64,000 bases of DNA from a virus. The notes under the pieces are model-generated. The model made no database searches. It was not told where the DNA came from and was given only the letters and a program-made list of their open reading frames with translations. The stretch covers positions 53,347 through 117,346 of the IMG/VR virus record IMGVR_UViG_3300036985_003303. One strand, written 5' to 3'. Every line of letters begins with the position of its first letter. Within the stretch, counting starts at the first letter, position 1. Positions 16,501 to 24,524 of the stretch are shown piece by piece. Position numbers and translations under genes: made by a program.

Positions 16501-18427
16501 ATGGTTAGATGGTCAACCTGATGGAGCCATTTTAAATTACAATAAACAGAAAATGTTTGAATGGACTGCATTTTGGATGGATACAGATCCATTTGATTTA
16601 ATGGAGTTTGTTCAAAGTGTTCCTCAAGCACTTCAAGACGCAATTCAAGCTTCAGCAATTTCAACATTCTTTTCATCATTAGTCACTCCAAGTGATAAAC
16701 ATTGTTTTGATAGATTACCTGGAGCCAATGGAGTGTTCTTATTAAAGAGAGCATTTATGTACTTATTTAATTCAGGAGTTCGTGATTTCTTTGTAGAGTC
16801 TGAATTTAATGTAGACATGCGTGATTGGCAGGATACAGATGCTAAAAAACATTATCCTGTGCTTTCTGATTTGAGAACTATGTTTAATTTAAATTTGATT
16901 AAAGCTGATAACTATTATCAAATTGATAGAAGTTTGTCATGGTCATTTATGGCAAGTCAAAAGATTCCATGGGGAGTAATGCAAGGAAGAGATTATAATC
17001 CATTATTATCTGAAACTTGTTATACAAAGTATCCTAGAAGATTGTTATATTCATTGCCACAAACGGCTGCTGCAAATAATATTTCTCTTGCTAAAAAAGA
17101 TCAGTGGCGTGTATTTTTACCAAACAATTATGCTGATTATGAAAGTAATGTAACTTCAGTGAAGTCAATTAATAGAACAGCTGCTTTAATATTGTTTGAG
17201 AATCAAGCACCAGGTATGTTACCAGGAGTTGATGAATTACAAACTACAAAGGCTGCTGATATTACAATTGGAGATGGTAGATTATTTGCAAGACAATTGC
17301 AACAACTTTCCAATTCTGAAAATTCTTATGAGTACGCATCTTGTCAAAGTAGATTGTCTGTACTCAATACGCCAGCTGGTGTGTTTTGGATGAACCTGAA
17401 CCAAGGTAAAATCTTTTGCTATGCGGGTGGATTAAAAGAGATTTCACTTAAAGGAAATAGATTCTGGTTGAACATCTACCTGCCATATAAACTTTTAGAA
17501 GACTTCCCAACATATTCTGTTACAGATAATCCAGTTGCTGGAATTGGATGTCAGACTATTTATGACAATGAGTATAGTTTGGTTTACTTCTGTAAGAAAG
17601 ATTACAGACTAAAGAAAAACCTACCAGTAACAGTAGAATACATGGGAGGTTCTAAATTCTTAATCAATGGAGTCTTTATTGCTAAAACTGGAGATCCTCT
17701 TTACTTTGATGATTGTTCATGGACATTAAGTTATGATCCAAAAATTGAAGAGTTTGTTTCATTCCATGACTGGCATCCGGACTTATCTTTAGGAGCAAAG
17801 AATACGTTCCTTACAACTAATGATAATGGTATTTGGAAACACAATAATATTTGTAGTAAATATTGTAACTACTATGGTGTTGACTATCCGTTTGAGGTTG
17901 AGTTTCAGTTAGACAATAAGTTTGCTGTAGCAACTATGCGTAATGTTGAATACTACATTGAGAGTTATGTGTATGATGAGCGTAACTGTTATGATAGATT
18001 CCATGTATTAGATCATGGATTTGATGAAGCAATAGTTTATAATTCAGAACAAGTATCTGGATTACTTAAACTGCATCTTAATCCAAAAAATGACTTACCC
18101 TTATTGTTGACATTCCCAAATATTCAAACCAATTACATAAACATCTTGTTCTCTAAAGAAGAACAACAGTACAGATTTAATCAATTCTGGGATGTTACAA
18201 ATGACAGAGGTGAATATAGTGGAGCTGAAGAAAGAATTTGGATCACAGAAGATAATGGGTATATTCGCACATTAAATCCCGCAAACTTAAACTATGACAA
18301 GCAAGAGTTTCAAAGAAAAAAATTCAGACACTTCAACAATAGAGTAAGTTTAAGAAGAACTGTAAACAATAATGTAGAAATCTTAGTGAGTTTAGCTGCA
18401 AGTAATCAGCAATTATCTCACAGATAA
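13520..18427 (+). CDS. Large tail (muzzle/tail stabilisation) protein
   Basis: A 1635-residue protein starting two bases after the tail-tube-like gene. The N-terminus (FDKSLVTDTSDFHLPENSWTYARNAIN, then LGKLSTEPANNFC) is the recognisable beginning of the crAss-like protein described as tail stabilisation protein (P22 gp10-like) or muzzle. The bulk is beta-rich, as expected for a propeller-like tail-tip assembly. Residues about 675-800 are different: an Ala/Gly/Ile-rich hydrophobic stretch (ISFITGIVVGFGYAISKML, then GIYGMLDAMTGQNSGIA), followed by LRAALALMGNPMFLSYMAAG near 800-825. This region could line the channel or touch membrane during ejection (inference). The C-terminal 350 residues are Tyr/Phe/Asp-rich. 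The overlapping shorter frames are shadows. Confidence 0.75.
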   Translation: MAKQRSAGSSTFKSQGTFDKSLVTDTSDFHLPENSWTYARNAINNTRKGDLGKLSTEPANNFCTFAPYTIIGALHIEEDRWLMYSTNNTDSEIGIFKEGNCSYSTLVNDKCLNFNTDNLIKGITRATFDCSFNAYWDDGRNVSRVLDIGDVPWIQVCTTVNGCTTCVDTTDLDCDKIRLESFIETPCINIVRGKGVASILNGSYQAQVAYLVDDQRVTDYFISSNALSLFDHTNVNSSIDIYVSNLDTAFDSYELVLISTINEKTVARKIGIYSTRQNVVSIDYIDITLPVVPLADLTIITPIPDKSEAIFSVGQYALRVGPTTKFDFNYQPLANQIGTFWQCVEYKNEYYKNGGTNIGYMRDEVYGFFIRWVYNTGDKSNSYHIPGRGAGQFYLTNDAGGNAGAISEIDPCPTTINDIETPDYTPRVFEVYNTASLISTPNTTLPDGGLLVAEGQMGYWESIELYDDKHPEIWNSFVPGRPDWNLCGQPIRHHKFPENVITSGGATNTLTNHYKDGGDKIRIMGVRFDNIQPPKDNNGNLITNIVGYEILRGNRTGAKTVLYKGLINNMFEYDAPNLVTNRKALYANYPFNDLRPDPFISSNTLPTSYEPLQGGLINYTPNADYSKKHFTFHSPDTMFARPFLVDDEVKIYGASWGDSQGSYVEPKNHPRHKFITDISFITGIVVGFGYAISKMLGSRDVKYRGYQIDSDSIFAGSSTSTGNIIPAGAAVIGAQANAINVMGIYGMLDAMTGQNSGIASATGLSQGTLVSTSKVAAQVPSSGVTSGYIEVNYKDQDASPGILRAALALMGNPMFLSYMAAGADTTYKLIESLGAWQQFALQYQSVCKYENFAAPYANNRRRRVNDARYLNPGVQDYQTNYIVNHIYRNETVMFDTPVDIEDITGPIVDVSRPPLVSTMPAGRHLDNFSRRASSHYVALKTRLRNQYGQLQSIRQLMVSSCVTPIASTNSPTLFGGDTYIGKYSEKNTLFYFQQWLDGQPDGAILNYNKQKMFEWTAFWMDTDPFDLMEFVQSVPQALQDAIQASAISTFFSSLVTPSDKHCFDRLPGANGVFLLKRAFMYLFNSGVRDFFVESEFNVDMRDWQDTDAKKHYPVLSDLRTMFNLNLIKADNYYQIDRSLSWSFMASQKIPWGVMQGRDYNPLLSETCYTKYPRRLLYSLPQTAAANNISLAKKDQWRVFLPNNYADYESNVTSVKSINRTAALILFENQAPGMLPGVDELQTTKAADITIGDGRLFARQLQQLSNSENSYEYASCQSRLSVLNTPAGVFWMNLNQGKIFCYAGGLKEISLKGNRFWLNIYLPYKLLEDFPTYSVTDNPVAGIGCQTIYDNEYSLVYFCKKDYRLKKNLPVTVEYMGGSKFLINGVFIAKTGDPLYFDDCSWTLSYDPKIEEFVSFHDWHPDLSLGAKNTFLTTNDNGIWKHNNICSKYCNYYGVDYPFEVEFQLDNKFAVATMRNVEYYIESYVYDERNCYDRFHVLDHGFDEAIVYNSEQVSGLLKLHLNPKNDLPLLLTFPNIQTNYINILFSKEEQQYRFNQFWDVTNDRGEYSGAEERIWITEDNGYIRTLNPANLNYDKQEFQRKKFRHFNNRVSLRRTVNNNVEILVSLAASNQQLSHR

Positions 18428-18458
18428 ACATTTTATAGTTAAGATAAATAAAAATTTT

Positions 18459-18468
18459 TTTGTATATT
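18459..18468 (+). promoter_or_regulatory. Candidate promoter TTTG-TATATT before the cargo genes
   Basis: A poly-T/TTTG immediately followed by TATATT, 21 bases before the ATG at 18490, in a 62-base AT-rich gap. Same core as the elements before the capsid gene and the gene at 24525. The spacing leaves room for a short leader. No terminator hairpin is visible in this gap. Confidence 0.4.
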
Positions 18469-18489
18469 AGAACATAAGCAAGATTGAAA

Positions 18490-21400
18490 ATGGAAAATCC
18501 ACAAGCACAAATGCCACAAGGCCAACCAGGTCAGGCTCCAGAACAAATGCAACAAGGCGCACCTCAAGGTCAACCACAACAAGGTGGTCAAGATCCACAG
18601 ATGCAACAAATTATGCAACTTGTACAACAGATGATGCAACAAGGCGCACAACCTGCGGATGCTGCAGCTGAGTTATTAGCTAAACAAGTTCCGCCTGAAA
18701 TGATTATGCAAGTTTTTGTTCAAATGGGAATGCCAGAACAAGATGCTCAAGCAGCTATTGAACAAGCTATGCAAGGTGGTCAACAACCACAAAATCCAGG
18801 TGAAGAACAAATGGAAGGTCAAGCTAGTAATCCTCAAGAGGAAATGGCTGAACAAAGTGCACCGGCTCCAGATCAAGGCGGACAACCATCTCCTGCTGAA
18901 GAAATTCAAATGAGATATGGTGGTGGAATGCCAAGACGCTTGCGTTCATACGCTCCTGGAGGGGACACTCAAGAACTGCAAGCAGTAATGCAAAAAGTTC
19001 AAGAAATGATGTCGCAAGGTTCAGATGCAAGACAGGTTATGGAACAAATACAAGCTGCTGCACAACAAGGTCAAATTAGTCCTGAAACAGCAACATCTGT
19101 AATGGAACAACTAAGTGGTATGCAACAAGCAACAGATCCACAAGGTTCTGATGTAACAATGACAGATGGATCACAAGATCCTCAAGCACTGGATCCAAAT
19201 GTGCCTGCACCAGACTCTGCAATGGGAATGGCTAAGTTTGGAGGCAATCTTAAAAAATTAATGTCACGCGCTTATGGTGGACCGGCTATTGCTCCAGGAA
19301 CAGATTCTAAAACATACGCACAAGATAGAACATCAATGTTTGTTGGTGCTGTAAAAAATAGTGCTTACAAATCTACATTAGATGATGAGTTTCCAAGTCT
19401 TGTTGGAAATCAAAAGGTATACGGTGGCGATATTCCTAAAGCTTTTGATGGCTTTGATGTAACAAAATATAAAACAGCAGATGAAGCTGAACTTGCTGCA
19501 TATCGTTATAAACAAGGATTAAGTCCAGAAGAACAAGCTAAGTTTGATGTAACATCAACATTAAAAACTTGGAAAGAACCTGAGTTTAAAGCTGAGGCAG
19601 GCAAACAATATGAATTAGATGCGACAACTGGTAAATTAAAAGTAGTTGAAGCAAAAACTACAAATTACGGGCAGGCTTCTGATTGGCGACCATCAAATGA
19701 ACCAGGTATTCAAATGACTTATGTTAATAGCAAAGGAGAAAAAATTGGAGCAAATCAGTATAATCAACAATTTGGAAATCAACAACAAAACCTGTATGGA
19801 TATGGTGCAGTTAACCCTGTAGGTTATCAAAATCCTATGGGTAATACTTTTTGGGATAATGTAAATGCAGGTGCGTCACCATTTGCAAGAATGATGTCAG
19901 GTATTGGTACAAACAACATGTATGATCCTCGTATTACTGGTGCAAACTTACCAGGTGGTATGAATGCTAATCAATTCCTTGGTGCTATAGGACCAAATGG
20001 TTTAGTACCTGGAATGGCTGGTAAAATTGGTGAACAAAATTGGAGAGTAGGTGAAGCTGAAAAATTTAAAGAAGGAAGCATATGGAAAGGAAATAGAAGA
20101 AAAGGTGTTCGCTACCAAATAGATTGGGGTGATGCCGCTGCTATGAATCCTGCAGCACCTGCTCAAGGTCCTCAAAACAATCCAAATGCTAACGCTAATG
20201 CAAGTACTAATCCTCAAGTTCGTTTAAATACAATGACACAAACTGGTGGTTCAGGTATGGGAGCAATGGAAAGAATGGATGATAATTTATTTGATCAATC
20301 TGCGGGTAATCCAGCTGCAACCGCAACAGGTAATCCTGCAAGTACTAATAAATCTGTTCAAACAACAACGGGTGGTTCAGGCATGGGTATGATGAATGAT
20401 GAAAATTTAGGTTTTCCATCATTAAATGAATCAACTGTAAATACAGCAAATCAAAGTTTAGTTGCGCCTGGTGCTACAGATGTAGTTAATCCAGCATCTG
20501 AAGTAAATCAAATAGATCAATCTGCAGCAAATCTTAATGGTTATCCTCAAAATAATCAAGGACAAGCTCCTGTATTTAATGGTCAGCAACCAGTGATGTC
20601 TGCAACTGCACAAGATCAGGTTCAACAAGCTCCAGGAGTTGTACAGAATAGTAACTATGCTACATATGGTAATCCTACTAATACAGGCGTACCTGGAGAA
20701 TTTACTCCAGCTGAAGATTTACTTCCAGCAGGAACTGAAAATACAACTGTAGTACAAAAGCCTGGTGCTACTGTAGTACAGACTCCTGTAAAAAAGAAGA
20801 CTGTATTTAGTAAAGTTAAACCTGTTGATAATGTAGTAAAAACTGCTACACAAACAGAGGATGAACGTAGAAAGGCATGGAATGAAAAGACAGCGGTTTC
20901 AAATGCAGAATACGCTAAAGCTCAAGAAGCAGCTAAAGCAGAAGCAGATAAAAAACCTATATTGCACTCTAGTGCAGATTATCAAAAAAGGTTAGATCAA
21001 ATGCAAAAAGATAATAATGGTCAATGGTCTGATGAGATGCAAAAATTTGTGGATTTAAAAGCACAGGCTGAAAAAAGAGAAAAAGGTGTTCAGCCTAAAA
21101 AGAAAGCTCCTTTGATGGGTAAAAATTTAAATGTACAAGCCTATGGTGGAGAACCAGGCGATTGTCCAGAAGGAATGGCTTGGTCTGAAGAAGATCAAGC
21201 TTGCGTTCCTATAGCTAATACTCCAGAGTCTAAACCTTTAGATGCAAGCATAGCTGTAGGTGAGAACAATCAGTTTACTGCTAACTATTCTGGAGCTGTA
21301 GGACCAAATGGTATTGCTACTAGCAATGTAGGGTTTGGATACAATCCAAATGAAAATACAAGTTTAAAAGGTAGCTATGATGCAAATAACCAATCTGTCA

Positions 21401-22170
21401 TGTTACAAGGTAAAAAAACATGGGATGTTGGTAATGGACAATTAGGTGTTAGTGGTGGTTATACAGCTCCTGTTGGAGGAATGAATAGAGGAAACTTTAA
21501 CGGTAATGTGTATTATGATACTCAATTAGGTAAAGGACCTAATGCTGTACCCGTTAAACTTAATTTTGGTATTGGTCAACAAGCTTATGGTGGTAATGTA
21601 GATCCTGCGGCATTAGAAAATGCTATTGCTTTAATTAATCGTGCATTTGGAGGTAGAATACCAAGAGCCGTTGATGGTATTAATTTAGGTTCTGAAGATG
21701 TAGATGGAAATAAAATTCCTGATTACTTACAAGCTGAAAATTTACCAGCAGATCCATTTTCAAATAATGGAACAATTGAACAATCTGCAGGTAAAAAGTT
21801 AGACATCAATTGGAATCAAGTTGGTGCGGCTGCCGGTGACATGTACATGAACGGTGCTGGTAAAGTAACTAACTTTATGAACAAGATGCATGCTATAAAT
21901 CCTGAAAGAGATAAGGCTAAGTTGTCTGCATTAAATCGTCCAAGCAATACTTATGATACAATGAAGCAAGGGTTATATGGTCAACAAGGTGACTTTATTC
22001 CAAATGATATAGGTAATCAGGTATTGAATCCAACAGATACATATTACAATAACCAACAACAAATTTTCTCTTATGGTGGTAAAGTATATGCAATAGGTGG
22101 TGATGTTGATTTATCTGAGGATGAATATAATGAATTATTAACTGCTGGATTTAAACTTTCAAGAGTATAA
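18490..22170 (+). CDS. Gln/Pro/Gly-rich internal virion protein with repeated (Y/F)GG motifs
   Basis: A 1226-residue protein. I use the ATG at 18490 rather than the TTG six bases earlier. Residues 1-140 are low-complexity Gln/Met/Pro/Gly with two amphipathic helices (IMQLVQQMMQQGAQPADAAAELL; MIMQVFVQMGMPEQDAQAAI). Tyr/Phe-Gly-Gly motifs recur at residues 143, 250, 262, 311, 885, 1033, 1053 and 1195; four are followed by a hydrophobic residue, Pro/Lys and basic residues (YGGGMPRR, FGGNLKK, YGGDIPK, FGGRIPR). An imperfect repeat around TGGSGMG occurs twice (20238-20270, 20361-20395). Residues 892-905 hold CPEGMAWSEEDQAC. The C-terminal third includes beta-rich Gly repeats (about 920-1030). Position between the muzzle gene and the polymerase genes matches capsid cargo genes in crAss-like phages; the function is inferred. 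Confidence 0.65.
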   Translation: MENPQAQMPQGQPGQAPEQMQQGAPQGQPQQGGQDPQMQQIMQLVQQMMQQGAQPADAAAELLAKQVPPEMIMQVFVQMGMPEQDAQAAIEQAMQGGQQPQNPGEEQMEGQASNPQEEMAEQSAPAPDQGGQPSPAEEIQMRYGGGMPRRLRSYAPGGDTQELQAVMQKVQEMMSQGSDARQVMEQIQAAAQQGQISPETATSVMEQLSGMQQATDPQGSDVTMTDGSQDPQALDPNVPAPDSAMGMAKFGGNLKKLMSRAYGGPAIAPGTDSKTYAQDRTSMFVGAVKNSAYKSTLDDEFPSLVGNQKVYGGDIPKAFDGFDVTKYKTADEAELAAYRYKQGLSPEEQAKFDVTSTLKTWKEPEFKAEAGKQYELDATTGKLKVVEAKTTNYGQASDWRPSNEPGIQMTYVNSKGEKIGANQYNQQFGNQQQNLYGYGAVNPVGYQNPMGNTFWDNVNAGASPFARMMSGIGTNNMYDPRITGANLPGGMNANQFLGAIGPNGLVPGMAGKIGEQNWRVGEAEKFKEGSIWKGNRRKGVRYQIDWGDAAAMNPAAPAQGPQNNPNANANASTNPQVRLNTMTQTGGSGMGAMERMDDNLFDQSAGNPAATATGNPASTNKSVQTTTGGSGMGMMNDENLGFPSLNESTVNTANQSLVAPGATDVVNPASEVNQIDQSAANLNGYPQNNQGQAPVFNGQQPVMSATAQDQVQQAPGVVQNSNYATYGNPTNTGVPGEFTPAEDLLPAGTENTTVVQKPGATVVQTPVKKKTVFSKVKPVDNVVKTATQTEDERRKAWNEKTAVSNAEYAKAQEAAKAEADKKPILHSSADYQKRLDQMQKDNNGQWSDEMQKFVDLKAQAEKREKGVQPKKKAPLMGKNLNVQAYGGEPGDCPEGMAWSEEDQACVPIANTPESKPLDASIAVGENNQFTANYSGAVGPNGIATSNVGFGYNPNENTSLKGSYDANNQSVMLQGKKTWDVGNGQLGVSGGYTAPVGGMNRGNFNGNVYYDTQLGKGPNAVPVKLNFGIGQQAYGGNVDPAALENAIALINRAFGGRIPRAVDGINLGSEDVDGNKIPDYLQAENLPADPFSNNGTIEQSAGKKLDINWNQVGAAAGDMYMNGAGKVTNFMNKMHAINPERDKAKLSALNRPSNTYDTMKQGLYGQQGDFIPNDIGNQVLNPTDTYYNNQQQIFSYGGKVYAIGGDVDLSEDEYNELLTAGFKLSRV

Positions 22171-22172
22171 TT

Positions 22173-24479
22173 ATGGGTAAGTACACAATAACTGGATTTC
22201 CTAATCAAGAAGTACCTAAAGTAACTTTGTCAAAAGTTCTTGGTCCTGTGAATAGGAAGATAGCTAATGTTGAAGCTGAGAAAGGTGAAACAGTAGTTAC
22301 AAACATGAGCAGAGGTATTAACAATATCTATGAGATGTATTCTATTGGTGGCAAGAAGCACAGCCAAGGTGGAACTCCTTTGTCTTTACCTACTGATGGT
22401 GATAAGGAATCTGACGGAACTTCGTTTATCTTTAGTGATAACAAGAAGATGATAGTAAAAGATCCTGCAATCCTTGAGTACTTTGGTGTTAATCCAAAGA
22501 AGCCTCAAACATTTGCAGGCATTTCTAAATCATGGCTAGATGCAATCAATACGTCAAAACAAATTCTTATTGATGATACAGCGGATAAAGTAAGCAAGAA
22601 GTCTGCGGAAATGTCAATGGACAATGCCGCGTTTAAAATTGCCGCGTTGAAACTTTTACAAGAATCACGCAAAGGATTTAAAGATGGTGTACCTAATGGA
22701 CTATCTCCGTTCTTTGATAAGTTGCAGATTGATCCTAATGAAATGTTTGCAATGAACCAACAAGACGCAGGTGCAGCTAATCAAGCTGTTGCTAAAGCTT
22801 TTGGTGGTGCGGTTAATGATTTTGTAGCTACTAATGAATTGTATCCATTTCCTTCATTGGCAATGGGTGGTGAACTGCCTTATTATAAAGATAAAGGTGA
22901 GGTAAGTGAAGAAGCTTTAGCTAATTCTGAAAAGAAAGATGAACCTAAAAAAGATGAACTTGCTTGGGGTACAGTAGATAATAATTCTAAAAAACAATAT
23001 GATTACATTGTTAATCAGTTGTCTACTAATGATAAGTTTAAAGAAGCTTTATTTAAAGAATATCAAGCGGCTGCAAATCAAAGGGATAATTTTGGTAAGG
23101 GTTACAATAATCAGTTTGATACTAAAAAAGGTTCTAAAGAAGCATTGCTTAGAAAAACTCCAGAAGAAGTGTTTCAAGATTATCTTGAATTTCAAAAAAG
23201 AAATCTTATGCTTCAATCTCATGGTAAAGATGTTTTGGGTACAGAACAAAATCCAGGAAGAGATGCAAAAGGTAATAGAAATGTATCAAACAAAGACATT
23301 ACAAAATGGTCAAGTGACTTAGGTGTTCCGCTTCCAAACATGGATAAAGCTACACAAGAACAGTTATCATATATTGCTTTTGAAAATCTTTCTAAAAATA
23401 GAGATGTTTATGATGCTGAATTAAAAGATGTAATGAAACCTTTTGGTGCAAATCAAAGAGGAAAAAGTGATGAAAAAATTGCAGGTTCAACAGATTGGGG
23501 TGATATTTCAAAAGCAGATGGTGCGTACACAAACACAACTGCTGGACAAATTAGTTTTTTTACTCCTCCGGAAGAAAAAGAAATAGAAAAAGAAAAAACA
23601 CAAGTTTGTGCTACATGTCCAGATGGAACAGTTCCGGTTAGAGATGCTAGTGGTAATTGTGCACCGTGTAATACAAAAGCACCCGATTATAAAAAGTTAG
23701 GTCCAACAACACCTCTTGTAAATCCTTATGGCTTTAGGAGAGAAGACTTGGCTTCACTTAATCGTGCTGTACAAGCTAGATTTGAGATACCTGAATTACA
23801 TCCTTGGGCTAAGTCTGCTGAAGTTGTTATGCCGGATCGTGCATACTATTCACCAGAGCGAACTATTGCGGCTAAGAATGAGCAATTGAATCAAATGATG
23901 CAAGGTGTTTCTGCATTTGGAAATGCACAATCTGCGGGTGCAACTGCTATGGCTTTAAGTGGTCAAGCTTACGGTGATGTAGCAAATGCAATTAGTGACT
24001 ATGCTGATAAGAATGTAGGTGTGTTTAATGCAGGTGAGCAATACAATACTCAACTAGCAAATGCGCGTAATGCTCAAGATGCTCAGTTGGCTACAAGCAT
24101 GTATGATAAAGAGAACATTTTAAAACAAAGTCTTTCAAATTCTATTAGTGCTGCTAAAGATAAAATTGTGCAGCTTTCTAATCAAGCTTATACTAATGCA
24201 TCAAACATTTATAATTTGAATACTACAACGGAGAACTTCAAGAAAGATCCATTTACAGGTATTATAACTAAAATGAATGATAGGGCATTAACTCCTACTA
24301 AAGACAACGCAGAAGATCTTGGAACACAGTTTAATGATTTTGCAAAAACAGTACCTACATTAACTCCAGACTTGGCAATGAAGTTATTTCAAGCTCAAAA
24401 ATCTGGCAAATGGGTTGTTGAAAAGGATGATGAAATTACTAAAGCAAGTGAGTTGAACAACACCAATGTTTCGTCTTAA
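22173..24479 (+). CDS. Conserved internal (cargo) virion protein
   Basis: A 768-residue protein. Residues 1-110 are the recognisable part: VNRKIANVEAEKGETVVTN, then MYSIGGKKHSQGGTPLSLP and TSFIFSDNKKMIV. From memory the EAEKGE...IGGKxHSQGGTPL...FSD pattern recurs in Bacteroidota and crAss-like phage structural proteins. Further GG motifs follow (FGGAVND near residue 210, MGGELPYY near 230). A central charged region is followed by a cysteine mini-motif, CATCPDG...GNCAPC (about residues 478-500), and a long Ala/Gln/Asn-rich helical region from residue 560 that starts near YYSPERTIAAKNEQLNQMMQ. Lies two bases after the preceding cargo gene. Confidence 0.65.
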   Translation: MGKYTITGFPNQEVPKVTLSKVLGPVNRKIANVEAEKGETVVTNMSRGINNIYEMYSIGGKKHSQGGTPLSLPTDGDKESDGTSFIFSDNKKMIVKDPAILEYFGVNPKKPQTFAGISKSWLDAINTSKQILIDDTADKVSKKSAEMSMDNAAFKIAALKLLQESRKGFKDGVPNGLSPFFDKLQIDPNEMFAMNQQDAGAANQAVAKAFGGAVNDFVATNELYPFPSLAMGGELPYYKDKGEVSEEALANSEKKDEPKKDELAWGTVDNNSKKQYDYIVNQLSTNDKFKEALFKEYQAAANQRDNFGKGYNNQFDTKKGSKEALLRKTPEEVFQDYLEFQKRNLMLQSHGKDVLGTEQNPGRDAKGNRNVSNKDITKWSSDLGVPLPNMDKATQEQLSYIAFENLSKNRDVYDAELKDVMKPFGANQRGKSDEKIAGSTDWGDISKADGAYTNTTAGQISFFTPPEEKEIEKEKTQVCATCPDGTVPVRDASGNCAPCNTKAPDYKKLGPTTPLVNPYGFRREDLASLNRAVQARFEIPELHPWAKSAEVVMPDRAYYSPERTIAAKNEQLNQMMQGVSAFGNAQSAGATAMALSGQAYGDVANAISDYADKNVGVFNAGEQYNTQLANARNAQDAQLATSMYDKENILKQSLSNSISAAKDKIVQLSNQAYTNASNIYNLNTTTENFKKDPFTGIITKMNDRALTPTKDNAEDLGTQFNDFAKTVPTLTPDLAMKLFQAQKSGKWVVEKDDEITKASELNNTNVSS

Positions 24480-24505
24480 CTAATTTTTGTTTAGGGTTTA
24501 ATTAA

Positions 24506-24511
24506 TATATT
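24506..24511 (+). promoter_or_regulatory. Candidate promoter TATATT before the second cargo operon
   Basis: TATATT in the 45-base gap after the stop at 24479, preceded about 17 bases upstream by TTTTTGTTTAGGG and followed by an A-rich leader (TTACAAAAAAAACA) to the ATG at 24525. Shares its core with the other candidate late promoters in the window. Confidence 0.35.
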
Positions 24512-24524
24512 TACAAAAAAAACA

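Noticed and set aside
18439-19030. Open frames on both strands within the Gln/Pro-rich start of the 18490 gene
   Set aside because: Low-complexity CAA/CAACAA coding sequence gives long antisense Leu/Cys/Trp frames; no operon fit.
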